A stretch of 38,554 bases of DNA from Bacteroidia bacterium (GTDB lineage Bacteria > Bacteroidota > Bacteroidia > J057), in assembly GCA_022760475.1 (NCBI GenBank), contig JALEFZ010000079.1:1-38554 (forward strand), given 5' to 3'. This document shows, piece by piece, positions 7,349 to 15,500 of the stretch; position 1 is the first letter of the stretch; every line of letters starts with the position of its first letter. The position numbers and the translations under genes are program-made. Under the pieces are notes generated by a model that did not search any database, was not told the DNA's origin, and worked only from the letters and a program-made list of their open reading frames with translations.

Positions 7349-8269
7349 CTATTTCAAGTATTCAATCTCATATAGGTAAATGATGCGTATTCCATTAAAA
7401 GAAAAAAGTGCGCTGATTTCCTTTCTGTGAAAAAGCTCATCGGCCTTGAATCTATTGTCACTTGTGTAATAAATGGATTCCAGCTTTTCTCGTCTTTCGT
7501 AGAAGTTGCATTGGATATAGGGATCGTCAAACCTCCCCAAATACTTATTTACTACATTTCCCAGGGAGTCCAACCTATATTCCTTCTCTTTAAAGATTAT
7601 GTTTTCTGAATCCGCTGTTTTTTCTTCCAGGCTGTGGCGAAAAGATAGGGGGGTACCATCCTTGGAAAACCATTGGTAACTTTCTTTTCGATATGCTCCC
7701 AAGCCATTTTTCCAGAACATAGTTTTGGTATCACTAATGGTATCATAAAGTTGATACCTTGTAATGCTGGTGTCTGAAGGGTAGAAAAACAATTTTTTGT
7801 AGACGATGCTGTCTGCATTTGCGTAATGAATCTCCCGGACTTTGCCTCGCTCAAATATTTTATAGACCAGCTGGTCTTTTCCTTTAGCCTCGATCAGCTT
7901 GCGAGCCAGTTCCTGCTTGTTTCTATCTATGGTAATGTAGTCATTGAGGGTGTTTTGGGGGCCATATGAAAAGTATTCTTTTTGGTAGAATGTTGAGCCT
8001 GCCGGGTGCCACACAATAGAGTCAAGCTTTCCTGAAGGATTAAAATAGTAGATTTCTTTTAGCCGTTTGGCCGTGTCAAGCCTCAAGCCGCTGCGACTGT
8101 CCTTGATATTCCCTTCGAAGCGCAAAGCTGTTCTGTAGACCTTCAAACTTCGTATTCCATGAGTCTTCAACAGTTCAGGAGAAGGCAGGTCAAATTGTCC
8201 CCTTACAAACTGGGGATTTAAAAGAAAGCTGGCCAGCAAGGCCGTCCATACCCATAAACGAAGTTCCAT
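7349..8269 (-). CDS. Hypothetical secreted protein
   Basis: 306 residues from the ATG at 8269. The frame opens at 8350, but only the downstream start gives a clean signal peptide (MELRLWVWTALLASFLLN... ending RGQ). The mature part holds repeated short beta-strand units with a KEIYYFNPSGKLDSI / REIHYANADSIVYKKLFFY / LESIYYTSDNRF flavour, similar to MORN- or YD-like text repeats in Bacteroidota exported proteins. I recognise no named family. It lies 96 bp downstream of an alpha/beta hydrolase gene on the same strand and could be co-transcribed. Probably periplasmic or surface-exposed. Confidence 0.65.
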   Translation of the reverse strand: MELRLWVWTALLASFLLNPQFVRGQFDLPSPELLKTHGIRSLKVYRTALRFEGNIKDSRSGLRLDTAKRLKEIYYFNPSGKLDSIVWHPAGSTFYQKEYFSYGPQNTLNDYITIDRNKQELARKLIEAKGKDQLVYKIFERGKVREIHYANADSIVYKKLFFYPSDTSITRYQLYDTISDTKTMFWKNGLGAYRKESYQWFSKDGTPLSFRHSLEEKTADSENIIFKEKEYRLDSLGNVVNKYLGRFDDPYIQCNFYERREKLESIYYTSDNRFKADELFHRKEISALFSFNGIRIIYLYEIEYLK

Positions 8270-8365
8270 CAGCTTTAATTTTGTAAGACTTGTATCATTG
8301 ATCATGAGTCTGGTAGCCATAGGGGAATGTCCCAGCCTACCATCTCTCATTCCTGTAACGATTTC

Positions 8366-9055
8366 TTAGTGCAATTGCTCTCTAATGAAAGTTGCCAGGA
8401 TCTGAGGATCAACTTTCTCAATGGGATGAGGCACATCTTTCAGTCTAACGATCTTCCCGTTGGGTAATTTTTCAGCAAGCGAGCGGGTTTCTTCCAGGCT
8501 AACCATTTTATCGTTTTCTCCCAGGCCTAAACTCACCTGAGTCGCTATTTTTTCAAAATCCCCCATTTCCAATTTTGCTCCTGCGCCCATTTCCCGCATC
8601 ATCGAAGCAGTATTCCGCACCACTTCTTTCCAATCTAATGGAGCATGTTCTTTCCTCAGTTTCTCGGCAAATCCTGGTACTTTTTCCTCGATTTTTTCAG
8701 GATTCAGCATTTTAATTTCTTTTTCCGCAGCCTCTGGACTCCAATCAAATTTTGTCCCAAGGGTGATTATTTTACCCAGCCAGGAGGGGTTTTTAAAGGA
8801 AAAATTTAAAGCCACATAGCCGCCCATGCTGTAACCGAAAATATCTACATGGGATAGCTTTTCCTCCTCTACAAATGTCTTCAGGTTATTGGTAAATGCA
8901 TCTATTGAATAGGGATGTTGGAAGGGTTTACCTCCATGCCCCTCAAAATTCAAGTCATACAAATCGAATTCATTCTTCAAGAGATCTTTTAAAGGCTCAA
9001 ATTGTTTTTTTGAACCCAATGCCCCATGAAGCAGGATTAATTTAGCTTTTGCCAT
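8366..9055 (-). CDS. Alpha/beta-hydrolase fold protein
   Basis: 229 residues with no signal peptide, so cytoplasmic. It has the LLHGALG oxyanion-hole turn near residue 8, the nucleophile elbow GYSMGG (Ser76), a candidate acid Asp181 in LGENDKMV, and His209 in VPHPIEKV: a complete Ser-Asp-His triad. The size and short lid are like MenH or small esterase members, but there is no menaquinone context, so substrate is unassigned. About 200 bp separate it from the upstream gene, suggesting its own promoter. Confidence 0.85.
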   Translation of the reverse strand: MAKAKLILLHGALGSKKQFEPLKDLLKNEFDLYDLNFEGHGGKPFQHPYSIDAFTNNLKTFVEEEKLSHVDIFGYSMGGYVALNFSFKNPSWLGKIITLGTKFDWSPEAAEKEIKMLNPEKIEEKVPGFAEKLRKEHAPLDWKEVVRNTASMMREMGAGAKLEMGDFEKIATQVSLGLGENDKMVSLEETRSLAEKLPNGKIVRLKDVPHPIEKVDPQILATFIREQLH

Positions 9056-9251
9056 TGGAAAAGGTCATTTATAAAATGATAATAATGATAATCCCTGAGA
9101 AATTTTAGCTTGGAACCAATTCTCTGGAGCTTGACTGAAGCTGGGGACTTGAAGCTAGGGTAGGGGAGGGGCATACCACCATGCTATCCAGGACTGGGAA
9201 AAGAAAAACCGTTTCAATTTCTCCTTTCCGTACTTTCTCTATTCAGCCTTT

Positions 9252-10067
9252 TCAAGTTTCGCTTTTTAGCGATTGATTTGAGGCACTGCATGGCATCAAG
9301 ACCGCCCTTTTTAGGCCTGCATTTCGATGAACTACAGCTTTAAGGGGAATGTTGGTCATTAACCTAAGGAAATGCTTGCGGGAAGGATAGTAGACCATCG
9401 CAAAATTATTCCATTTGTCTGGCAAATTGGTTGATTCATCAGTTTCTAATTCTTCGATGACTTTACCATAAATTGAGGGAAAGCCTTTCACAGAGACCAA
9501 GTAGGGCATGATTCTTTTTGAATATTCTCCGTAGGCTCTTGGTCCAGTAATTTCTTCATTGTCCTCATATTGAGCGATTTTATAGAACTTATTCAAATTC
9601 ATCATATAAAATGGCGAATCCTGATCGTGCTTTTTTAATTCTCCAATGCTTTCGAGCTCTGGAGAAATGGCTGGATTTGCCAATTCAGCCTCACCAGCCA
9701 CTTCTTTTTCCTTTCCAGAGTTTAGGAAAAGGGTAAAGAGCGGTGAGAGAATATGAAGTCTTTTTACAATGCTCGGAACCTTCAGGTTGGGACGAACAAT
9801 AAAGGCATATCGTTGGTGCAGGTATTCACTTCGTAAGTCCAATACTTCATTATCATATGCTACTGCCTCTTCTTTCGTCAAAAACTGATCAATTACCAGA
9901 AAATCATACGGCATCGGCCCACCTGCAAAGTTTTGCTCGATTTTGCTTGTCAATTGATTGCTACCCTTAAAGGAATGGAACTTTTCCTTCCTGGATAAAA
10001 GATAATTTGAAATCTGATTTGAATCCTTTAGGACAACAAATTCAACCAATAGGAATTGAGTTTTCAT
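9252..10067 (-). CDS. DUF1330-like dimeric alpha/beta-barrel protein, two domains
   Basis: 271 residues, no signal peptide. Residues about 150-262 follow the DUF1330 pattern: an SPFYMMNLNKF strand, YGEYSKRIMPYLVSVKGFPSIYGKV, and NNFAMVYYPSRKHFLRLMTN, where the family usually has W....I..FPs...a...... The N-terminal half (1-110) has the same strand-helix layout in weaker form (FLLVEFVVLKD, YDFLVIDQFLTKEEA), so this is probably a fused two-domain version. The enzymatic role of the family is unknown. The C-terminal tail after HRNAGLKRAVLMPC is short and polar. A stand-alone DUF1330 gene occurs at 34459-34785. Confidence 0.6.
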   Translation of the reverse strand: MKTQFLLVEFVVLKDSNQISNYLLSRKEKFHSFKGSNQLTSKIEQNFAGGPMPYDFLVIDQFLTKEEAVAYDNEVLDLRSEYLHQRYAFIVRPNLKVPSIVKRLHILSPLFTLFLNSGKEKEVAGEAELANPAISPELESIGELKKHDQDSPFYMMNLNKFYKIAQYEDNEEITGPRAYGEYSKRIMPYLVSVKGFPSIYGKVIEELETDESTNLPDKWNNFAMVYYPSRKHFLRLMTNIPLKAVVHRNAGLKRAVLMPCSASNQSLKSET

Positions 10068-10540
10068 TTAACAAGGCTTAGTTATCATAAACTGGATAAG
10101 ACCCTTTAAGGTATTCAATTTATACCAAATAGGGAACTTTATATTTTCCAATACTTTTTGACGGTTAGGCCTATGTTTTTTAGGATAAGCCTCCTTCCCT
10201 ATTTCATCATTGGGTAGTTTTTAGTTCTCCTAAGAGACTGTTTTGAAATCATTGGGTAAAATTCTTGAAGAGCTTCAAACTTCAGGTTGTAGTTCATCGA
10301 GCAGATTTATCAAACAAAAAAGGAGACAAGTATCTACTCAATCAGTTTCACAAGCACATCTTTTCTTTTCCTCACAATTCAGGAGAATTATATCTCGTCG
10401 ACTGACTTAACCATTCTCAAGGCAAATATCACAGTTCAAAGTCATAAGGAGGCCATTGAAGGCATTTATTGTAGAATAGACCTCAATACTTATAGATTCG
10501 TGATCGGTAAATATTTTACCCAACATTTAACAGTACATTG
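10068..10540. other. Divergent intergenic region, no gene seen
   Basis: 473 bp between a minus-strand and a plus-strand gene. I see no ORF of note. GGTAAA-TAT-TTTACC (10506-10520) is a 6-3-6 palindrome 20 bp before the plus-strand lipoprotein gene and could be an operator. Confidence 0.4.
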
Positions 10541-11026
10541 ATGAAACACATGAAAATTTATGGGCTGATCGTGCCTACAATTCTCCTATCTCTGGGATTG
10601 AGCTCTTGCACCCCTCAATCTCTCGAAGCAAAATCTACCAACAAACTTTCAGGTCGATGGGATGTTACCTACTTCTCCAAGGATGGAGGGGACAACCTGA
10701 TCGGAGGAGAAAAATTCAAATCTTTGCAACTTGAGTTTAGTCAATTTGATGAAGAAGAAGGAGAGCTTATCCAGGTTTCAATAGATTCTTTGGGAAATGA
10801 GTCTCGCGAAAATCTCCTTTATAAAATCAGTACGCCTGAATCTTTTGGAGTGGACATTAAAATGGATATTAAACTTCCATTTAACTCTCCTGATTCGAAG
10901 GATTATACCCTTTATTACCTGCCAAAAGGCAAGGATGCCGAAAGAATTCAAGACGAAATTTGGTTGTTCAGGACGGAAGGAGGGGTAATTGTAGAAGATT
11001 TGGAAGCCAATCGCGCAGAAGATTAA
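10541..11026 (+). CDS. Hypothetical lipoprotein
   Basis: 161 residues from the ATG at 10541 (a second ATG at 10550 is also possible; the preceding TTG is less likely). LLSLGLSSC is a lipobox, so the mature protein should be lipid-anchored. The body starts LSGRWDVTYFSKDGGDNLIGG, reminiscent of lipocalin-like or stress-response lipoproteins that begin with a GxW motif, then an acidic beta-rich domain (FDEEEGE). No family is certain. It stands alone, preceded by a small palindrome at 10506-10520 and followed by a strong terminator. Confidence 0.7.
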   Translation: MKHMKIYGLIVPTILLSLGLSSCTPQSLEAKSTNKLSGRWDVTYFSKDGGDNLIGGEKFKSLQLEFSQFDEEEGELIQVSIDSLGNESRENLLYKISTPESFGVDIKMDIKLPFNSPDSKDYTLYYLPKGKDAERIQDEIWLFRTEGGVIVEDLEANRAED

Positions 11027-11085
11027 TGGTTCAACAGTAGAAAATACTCCTGCAAAGCACGCATTACATTAATCAGGAAAAAGAG

Positions 11086-11127
11086 ACCTCAGAACATCCC
11101 AATAGCTTGTTCTGAGGTTTAATTTTT
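11086..11127 (+). terminator. Rho-independent terminator after the lipoprotein gene
   Basis: ACCTCAGAACA (11086-11096) pairs perfectly with TGTTCTGAGGT (11108-11118) across an 11-nt loop and is followed by TTAATTTTTT. It starts 60 bp past the stop at 11026. Confidence 0.85.
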
Positions 11128-11146
11128 TGGGCAAAGTTTATTTTCC

Positions 11147-11329
11147 TTAAAGACTGTTTAATCCTTTTTCAATTTTTGCTTTCCCACCCTTTTTTATCAA
11201 TAATCCAGGAAATTGATGCGCATAACCTGAAGGATATTCCCAACATCTTACTTTGGCCTTCAAATAGACCAGTGCTTTATAGGGATAGGCTTCTACCAGT
11301 GCTATCCCTAAAAGTGAGATGGTAAGCAT
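11147..11329 (-). CDS. Possible small exported protein
   Basis: 60 residues. The N-terminus MLTISLLGIALVEAYPYKA is hydrophobic and could be the end of a signal peptide; the rest is basic, with a single Cys and KKGGKAKIEKGL near the end. It lies alone between a terminator and the promoter region of the sigma-factor unit. No family recognised and no clear ribosome binding site, so it may be spurious. Confidence 0.25.
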   Translation of the reverse strand: MLTISLLGIALVEAYPYKALVYLKAKVRCWEYPSGYAHQFPGLLIKKGGKAKIEKGLNSL

Positions 11330-11603
11330 TAATTTTTTGGATAACGGCTTTCCATGAGCTTTGCTTTTCAGTTTGCAGAGAACAGCGCGCTAACTTATGC
11401 TGTCAATGTTCATCTATTCACCAAGAGTCCTATTTTTTATTTGTTGTTAATGCTTTGATAGTTAGGTTTTTATTCTTTTTGGTTCCCACTCTCCAAGAGA
11501 AAAAATGAAATCGTTGCAACGCTCTGTCCAGATTTGACATACTGTGGGTCAAACCGTACGGAAGTTTTCATTTTCCAAACTATCAACAAATAATTTACGA
11601 CAA
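11330..11603 (+). other. Upstream region of the sigma-factor unit
   Basis: 274 bp holding the likely promoter of the lipoprotein / ECF sigma / barrel genes. TTTTTGG near 11476 and TTTGACATA near 11533 are possible elements, but I cannot place a -7/-33 pair with confidence. Confidence 0.3.
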
Positions 11604-12575
11604 ATGAACCTTGGAAGTAAAGTAAGTTTATTACTGCTGTCTTTGGCCATGCTCTTTGCGGCCTGCCAAAGAGAAAACATTGATGAGATCATTCTCCAGG
11701 AGCAGGAATACAAGCCCGATACGGTTAAGGTAAATCCTATTCTTAAAAGGGTGGGAATTTTTTCTTCAGACTCGATCAATATCGATTGTATCAGAATTCC
11801 TTTCCCAGTTGATTTTCTCCAAGCCTCTGGTAATACGGTAACTGTCAATTCGGAAGCAGAGCTGGATTCAGTCGGTATGCTTGCAGACTCTATCATCAAT
11901 TTTGTTTATCCATTTGACGCAGTAGACAATACTGGTCCGATCCAAATCGACAGTCTGGAAGATCTGCTTGTAGCCATTACGACTTGTGGATCTGCACCGG
12001 TAAGCTGTCCGGATCAAGATGCCCACGTCTTGTTGTTTTTTAATGCGTTGAACATTCTGACGCTGAACAACTATGTATATGAGATCAACTACCCTGTGAG
12101 TTTAATTGTGGAAGGAACCTCAGTAACAATAAATAGCGATAGCCAGTATTTGCCGGCTATTGGAGGTTCTCCTTTTGACTACAAGGAGACTGAGCTTGTC
12201 TACCCAATTACCATCACACAATTTGGTCGAGACATTGTATTGAAAAGCGATGCTGATGTCTGTGCCTTTTATGAGACCCTGGATGAGCCTTGCACAAATA
12301 AACCTGCCCATATCCAATTCTTCTTCAATGAAGGTGGAGGAGTACCAGTCAATTGTGCCTACTTCATTAACTACCCGGTGAGTATTACCTCAAATGGCAA
12401 TACCATACAGATCCAGACGAGAGATGATTACTTGAATCAGTTGAATGCATCTCCAAGCGCATATAACAACATCGATCTGGTCTACCCAGTCAGCATTACA
12501 AAATTCTCTGGCGGTCAGCAGCCTAGCTTTGCTTCAGGCTCAGACATTTGCCAATACCTGGATAATTGCAGGTAA
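11604..12575 (+). CDS. Triple-repeat lipoprotein of the ECF sigma-factor locus
   Basis: 323 residues from the ATG at 11604, chosen because MNLGSK begins a lipoprotein signal with lipobox LAMLFAAC (Cys21); the frame opens earlier at 11544. The mature chain has three related units (about 62-128, 157-232 and 251-323). Each contains a (I/F)(N/P)(Y/F)PV(S/D) strand, a G-x-T-(V/I)-x-(I/V) strand, a helix, then (F/L)VYP(I/V/F), and in units 2-3 SDADVCAFYETL or GSDICQYLDNC. Paired cysteines in units 2 and 3 could form disulfides. Family not recognised. Its place just upstream of an ECF sigma factor suggests an exported target or sensor partner of that system (inference). Confidence 0.75.
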   Translation: MNLGSKVSLLLLSLAMLFAACQRENIDEIILQEQEYKPDTVKVNPILKRVGIFSSDSINIDCIRIPFPVDFLQASGNTVTVNSEAELDSVGMLADSIINFVYPFDAVDNTGPIQIDSLEDLLVAITTCGSAPVSCPDQDAHVLLFFNALNILTLNNYVYEINYPVSLIVEGTSVTINSDSQYLPAIGGSPFDYKETELVYPITITQFGRDIVLKSDADVCAFYETLDEPCTNKPAHIQFFFNEGGGVPVNCAYFINYPVSITSNGNTIQIQTRDDYLNQLNASPSAYNNIDLVYPVSITKFSGGQQPSFASGSDICQYLDNCR

Positions 12576-12590
12576 TAATTAAAACCTATT

Positions 12591-12618
12591 TCCCCAAGTA
12601 CGAGCCAGTACTTGGGGA
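12591..12618 (+). promoter_or_regulatory. 11-bp hairpin overlapping the sigma-factor start
   Basis: TCCCCAAGTAC (12591-12601) pairs perfectly with GTACTTGGGGA (12608-12618) around a 6-nt loop. It starts 15 bp after the lipoprotein stop, and the TTG start codon of the sigma gene (12612) lies in its right arm. There is no T-tract, so it may be a processing or attenuating stem or a translational block rather than a full terminator. Confidence 0.6.
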
Positions 12619-13196
12619 TTAATCTTAAGCCAAAGAAATACGTGCTAGATCCATCTATTATCAATGAAGTAAAGAAACGTAAGCATGACGCGTTCAAGGA
12701 ATTGTATGAGCGTTGCATTCGCTACGTTTATTCAATTGTTAATAGATATGTTTCTAATGAAAGCGACCACCAGGATGTAATCCAGGAGATTTTTGCCCGC
12801 GTTTACCTAAGCATCGGATCATTTGATGAAAAGAAGGGCGAATTCAAATTTTGGCTTCGCAGGCTGACCATCAATCAATGCATCCAGCACTACCGTAAGC
12901 AGAATTCATCTGTCAAAATAGTTCCTCTGGACTCAGCGGCAAGCCTGGAATCAGATCCAAATGAAATAGCCGGAATGCTCTCAAAGGATGAAATCGAAAG
13001 CTATCTTAAGAGAATGCCTGAAGGGTATAAGCAAATCTTTATGTTGGTCATCATAGATGAATACTCTCATCAGGAAGTCAGTGAAATGCTCAACATCAGC
13101 CCAGAAACATCTAGGTCACAATTACACCGGGCAAAGAAGTGGTTAAGAGCGAATCTCTCAGTTAACAACCTAAAGTCATTGGTCGGTGAAATTTAA
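12612..13196 (+). CDS. RNA polymerase sigma factor, ECF subfamily
   Basis: Up to 194 residues. Region 2 (about 25-95) shows AFKELYERC..YVYSIVNRYV, the DHQDVIQEIFARVY helix and FKFWLRRLTINQCIQHYRK. Region 4 (130-185) shows MPEGYKQIFMLVIIDEYSHQEVSEMLNISPETSRSQLHRAKKWLR, a typical sigma-4 helix-turn-helix. The start is uncertain: TTG at 12612 falls in a hairpin, and GTG at 12642 is the other candidate; both keep the whole domain. The stop overlaps the next gene by 11 nt, implying translational coupling to a protein that may serve as its membrane regulator. It probably controls envelope genes, including perhaps its own locus. Confidence 0.93.
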   Translation: MGINLKPKKYVLDPSIINEVKKRKHDAFKELYERCIRYVYSIVNRYVSNESDHQDVIQEIFARVYLSIGSFDEKKGEFKFWLRRLTINQCIQHYRKQNSSVKIVPLDSAASLESDPNEIAGMLSKDEIESYLKRMPEGYKQIFMLVIIDEYSHQEVSEMLNISPETSRSQLHRAKKWLRANLSVNNLKSLVGEI

Positions 13197-14610
13197 TTTG
13201 AACGAAATCAAAAATTTGATGCAAGGAGACAACAATAAGCCGCTTCCTCCTGAATTGGATTGGGACAATATGAAAGATGGAATCTTTGATAAGATTCAAT
13301 CTATGGAGCAAAATGATCCACCTCCAAAAGGCAATAAGAAGGATAAAAAGAGGATCGGTTTCTTTCTATTGTTGTTTTACGCCTTTGGATTGACTTTCTA
13401 TTATGTCTCTCATAATGGGGTGAAAGATCCGGTAGCCGTGGCTCCTGCCTTTACTCAATTGCAGGAGGTAAATATGAACAAAGCTGTATCAAATGATTCC
13501 AATAGTTCAACTTATACACCTCCCATTGAGTTTACAGGAGAGCGCAGGGGAGAAAAAATCCAAATAGCTGATACTACAATTCATCTTCACCAATCAGCCA
13601 CCCATCGGAAGTCAAAGAATGTAGAAGGAGTTGTTCCAAGGGATGAGCAATTGAGTACTTCTGTAGATAAAATTGACCCTATTGTAGGACTTGCAAGCAT
13701 CAGCCGGACTGGGAATGCTCACAGCATAATTAAGCCAGGAAAAGTAGCCTCACTGACCATGGAGGAGGCTGGAAGTCTCAATTTGAACTTAAAGATTAAT
13801 TCCCTCAAGGGATTGCCTACTCCAAGTCTTGCAGCCATCAATCCGAATGCTTCAATACATGCTATCCCACAGGTGTATCCTGGGGATCTCAAGGGAACCC
13901 AACCAAGGAGACCGGCCAATCAATTCATCCTGGAAGGAGGGCCTTCGCTTTGGAACGCAGGCTATGGAAGTATCAAGCCCGACAGGGCAGGGTATGAAGA
14001 AGCCCTTTTGTCTTTTCAAGTACAAGGGCTTTTTACAAGAAGATTCAAGGGCAGCTATTTCGTCATGCTTGGCCTTCAATATCAACAATTGGAGAGCAAG
14101 TTTCAGTACAATAAATCCCTAGAAGATTACACCATTATCTTGGAAGATACCATTGTCCAGATACAGACCAATCTAATTACAGGTGAGCAGAGAATCGTCC
14201 GTGGAGATGTAGAGCAGACTGTGGAGGCAGAGCGCAGGGTCAGGCATTACAACAGGTCCCGTTTGCTGAAGGCCTCAATAGGCATGGGCAAAAGTTGGTC
14301 TTTCAGGGCCTTTCAGACCGATCTATATGCCGGGGCCAGCCTGAATGCATGGGTACAAAACCAAGGCAGAACTCTTTCAGGCGATTCGGTCGTTGATTAC
14401 AACGGCGCGTCAAATTCATTGTTTCAGAATCAATATACCCTGGATGGAATGCTGGGTGTGAGGGTCCACTATTTTCTAAATCCGAATGTAGGCTTAACGG
14501 CAGGACTTCAGACTCAGAAAAGCCTGATGAACTGGAGCCAGAAAGTCAATATCAATCATTACCCAGCTTCATTTAACTTGCAATTGGGCTTGAGTTACTC
14601 CCTGCGTTGA
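13186..14610 (+). CDS. Inner-membrane-anchored outer-membrane beta-barrel protein (putative anti-sigma)
   Basis: 474 residues from the GTG at 13186, overlapping the sigma gene by 11 nt. Residues 1-55 are charged and cytoplasmic in character, with LDWDNMKDGIFDKIQSMEQ resembling the short N-terminal segment of Bacteroidota anti-sigma proteins. One helix follows (57-74, GFFLLLFYAFGLTFYYV), then a long Ser/Thr/Pro-rich linker (about 80-235), then a predicted porin-like beta-barrel (240-474) with alternating strands and a final LQLGLSYSLR, ending in aromatic and hydrophobic positions as barrels do. I infer a sensor that joins both membranes and holds the ECF sigma factor. The gene ends 22 bp from a convergent gene. 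Confidence 0.72.
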   Translation: MKFNLNEIKNLMQGDNNKPLPPELDWDNMKDGIFDKIQSMEQNDPPPKGNKKDKKRIGFFLLLFYAFGLTFYYVSHNGVKDPVAVAPAFTQLQEVNMNKAVSNDSNSSTYTPPIEFTGERRGEKIQIADTTIHLHQSATHRKSKNVEGVVPRDEQLSTSVDKIDPIVGLASISRTGNAHSIIKPGKVASLTMEEAGSLNLNLKINSLKGLPTPSLAAINPNASIHAIPQVYPGDLKGTQPRRPANQFILEGGPSLWNAGYGSIKPDRAGYEEALLSFQVQGLFTRRFKGSYFVMLGLQYQQLESKFQYNKSLEDYTIILEDTIVQIQTNLITGEQRIVRGDVEQTVEAERRVRHYNRSRLLKASIGMGKSWSFRAFQTDLYAGASLNAWVQNQGRTLSGDSVVDYNGASNSLFQNQYTLDGMLGVRVHYFLNPNVGLTAGLQTQKSLMNWSQKVNINHYPASFNLQLGLSYSLR

Positions 14611-14632
14611 TCGGAATTTGGGACTGGATGGC

Positions 14633-15436
14633 TTAAAGCTGCTCAACTGGCTTGGTTTCATTCTCAAGAAATGAAATCATTTCCGAGGCCTTATTGACTA
14701 CTTTTACTATTATTCCATTTCCGTCCAAGATTATATGAGTTGGATAAATGGTCAGGTCCAAACGATCTTTTATGAAATCTTCTTGATCGGGGACGACCTT
14801 GTAATCAAACTTTTTCCTTTCCAGGAAACTTTCCAGCTCAGCTTGAGTATTCAACGCCAGGCTCACAAAGACCACATCACTGTTTTGCTTGTATTTGCTG
14901 ACCAATTCATTCAGTTCAGGGAATTCTGCTATACATGCTTTGCAGGTCGTAAACCATGTTTTCAGAACTACCGTCTTACCTTTTGTATTTTGTTTGGTGT
15001 ATAGATTTCCATCCAGGTCTGTAAGGTCAAATTCAGGAAAGGAAGATCCCTCCATTTTGAAATACTTAAGAAAGGTCAAGGATTCATTTTTAATGGTACT
15101 TCTAATTCCTGGGGCGGCAGAAGGGCCAAGTTTAAGGAGCCTATAGGTTTCAATTCCGCTAGGAGACTTGAGTCTGATGGGGATATAATTTGAAGTGATT
15201 AATTTTTCCAGAAACAGCTTTTTCCCAATTGTATCCGAGTTTTCATTTAAAGCGGTAAAATTTGAAGACAGGGCAATATGCTTTGAATGATAACTCCACC
15301 ATTTGGGGAAACCTGATTCCAACTCAGCCAAACTGATATTGGGTTCCAACTTCTCTGCTGAAGGCTGAGTGTTTTCATTACAGGAAAGACCAACAAATGT
15401 TATTAAGAAAACCGCAACTAGCTGATATTTTTTCAT
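14633..15436 (-). CDS. TlpA-like thioredoxin-fold lipoprotein
   Basis: 267 residues. Lipobox FVGLSC places Cys19 as the lipid anchor. Residues about 132-260 form a thioredoxin/AhpC-TSA-like domain: FPEFDLTDLDGNLY, TVVLKTWFTTCKACIAEFPEL with the redox pair Cys165-Cys168 (C-K-A-C), VVFVSLALN, and the cis-Pro region TIYPTHIILDGNG. The N-terminal part (35-130) is a domain of the kind seen in Bacteroidota TlpA relatives. The likely role is periplasmic thiol reduction. It has no redox partner nearby and converges on the barrel gene, 22 bp away. Confidence 0.88.
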   Translation of the reverse strand: MKKYQLVAVFLITFVGLSCNENTQPSAEKLEPNISLAELESGFPKWWSYHSKHIALSSNFTALNENSDTIGKKLFLEKLITSNYIPIRLKSPSGIETYRLLKLGPSAAPGIRSTIKNESLTFLKYFKMEGSSFPEFDLTDLDGNLYTKQNTKGKTVVLKTWFTTCKACIAEFPELNELVSKYKQNSDVVFVSLALNTQAELESFLERKKFDYKVVPDQEDFIKDRLDLTIYPTHIILDGNGIIVKVVNKASEMISFLENETKPVEQL

Positions 15437-15500
15437 TCTATTTCTCTTATTCGGAATTCATCTTTCGATTATAAAATTTGACCTGCGCTGGCCTGGCTAT

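Noticed and set aside
10121..10166. Third copy of the 38-bp operator upstream of the DUF1330-like gene
   Set aside because: TATAC and ATACTTTTTG occur, but the half-site interval is 19 not 21 and no -7 element lies 23 bp away.
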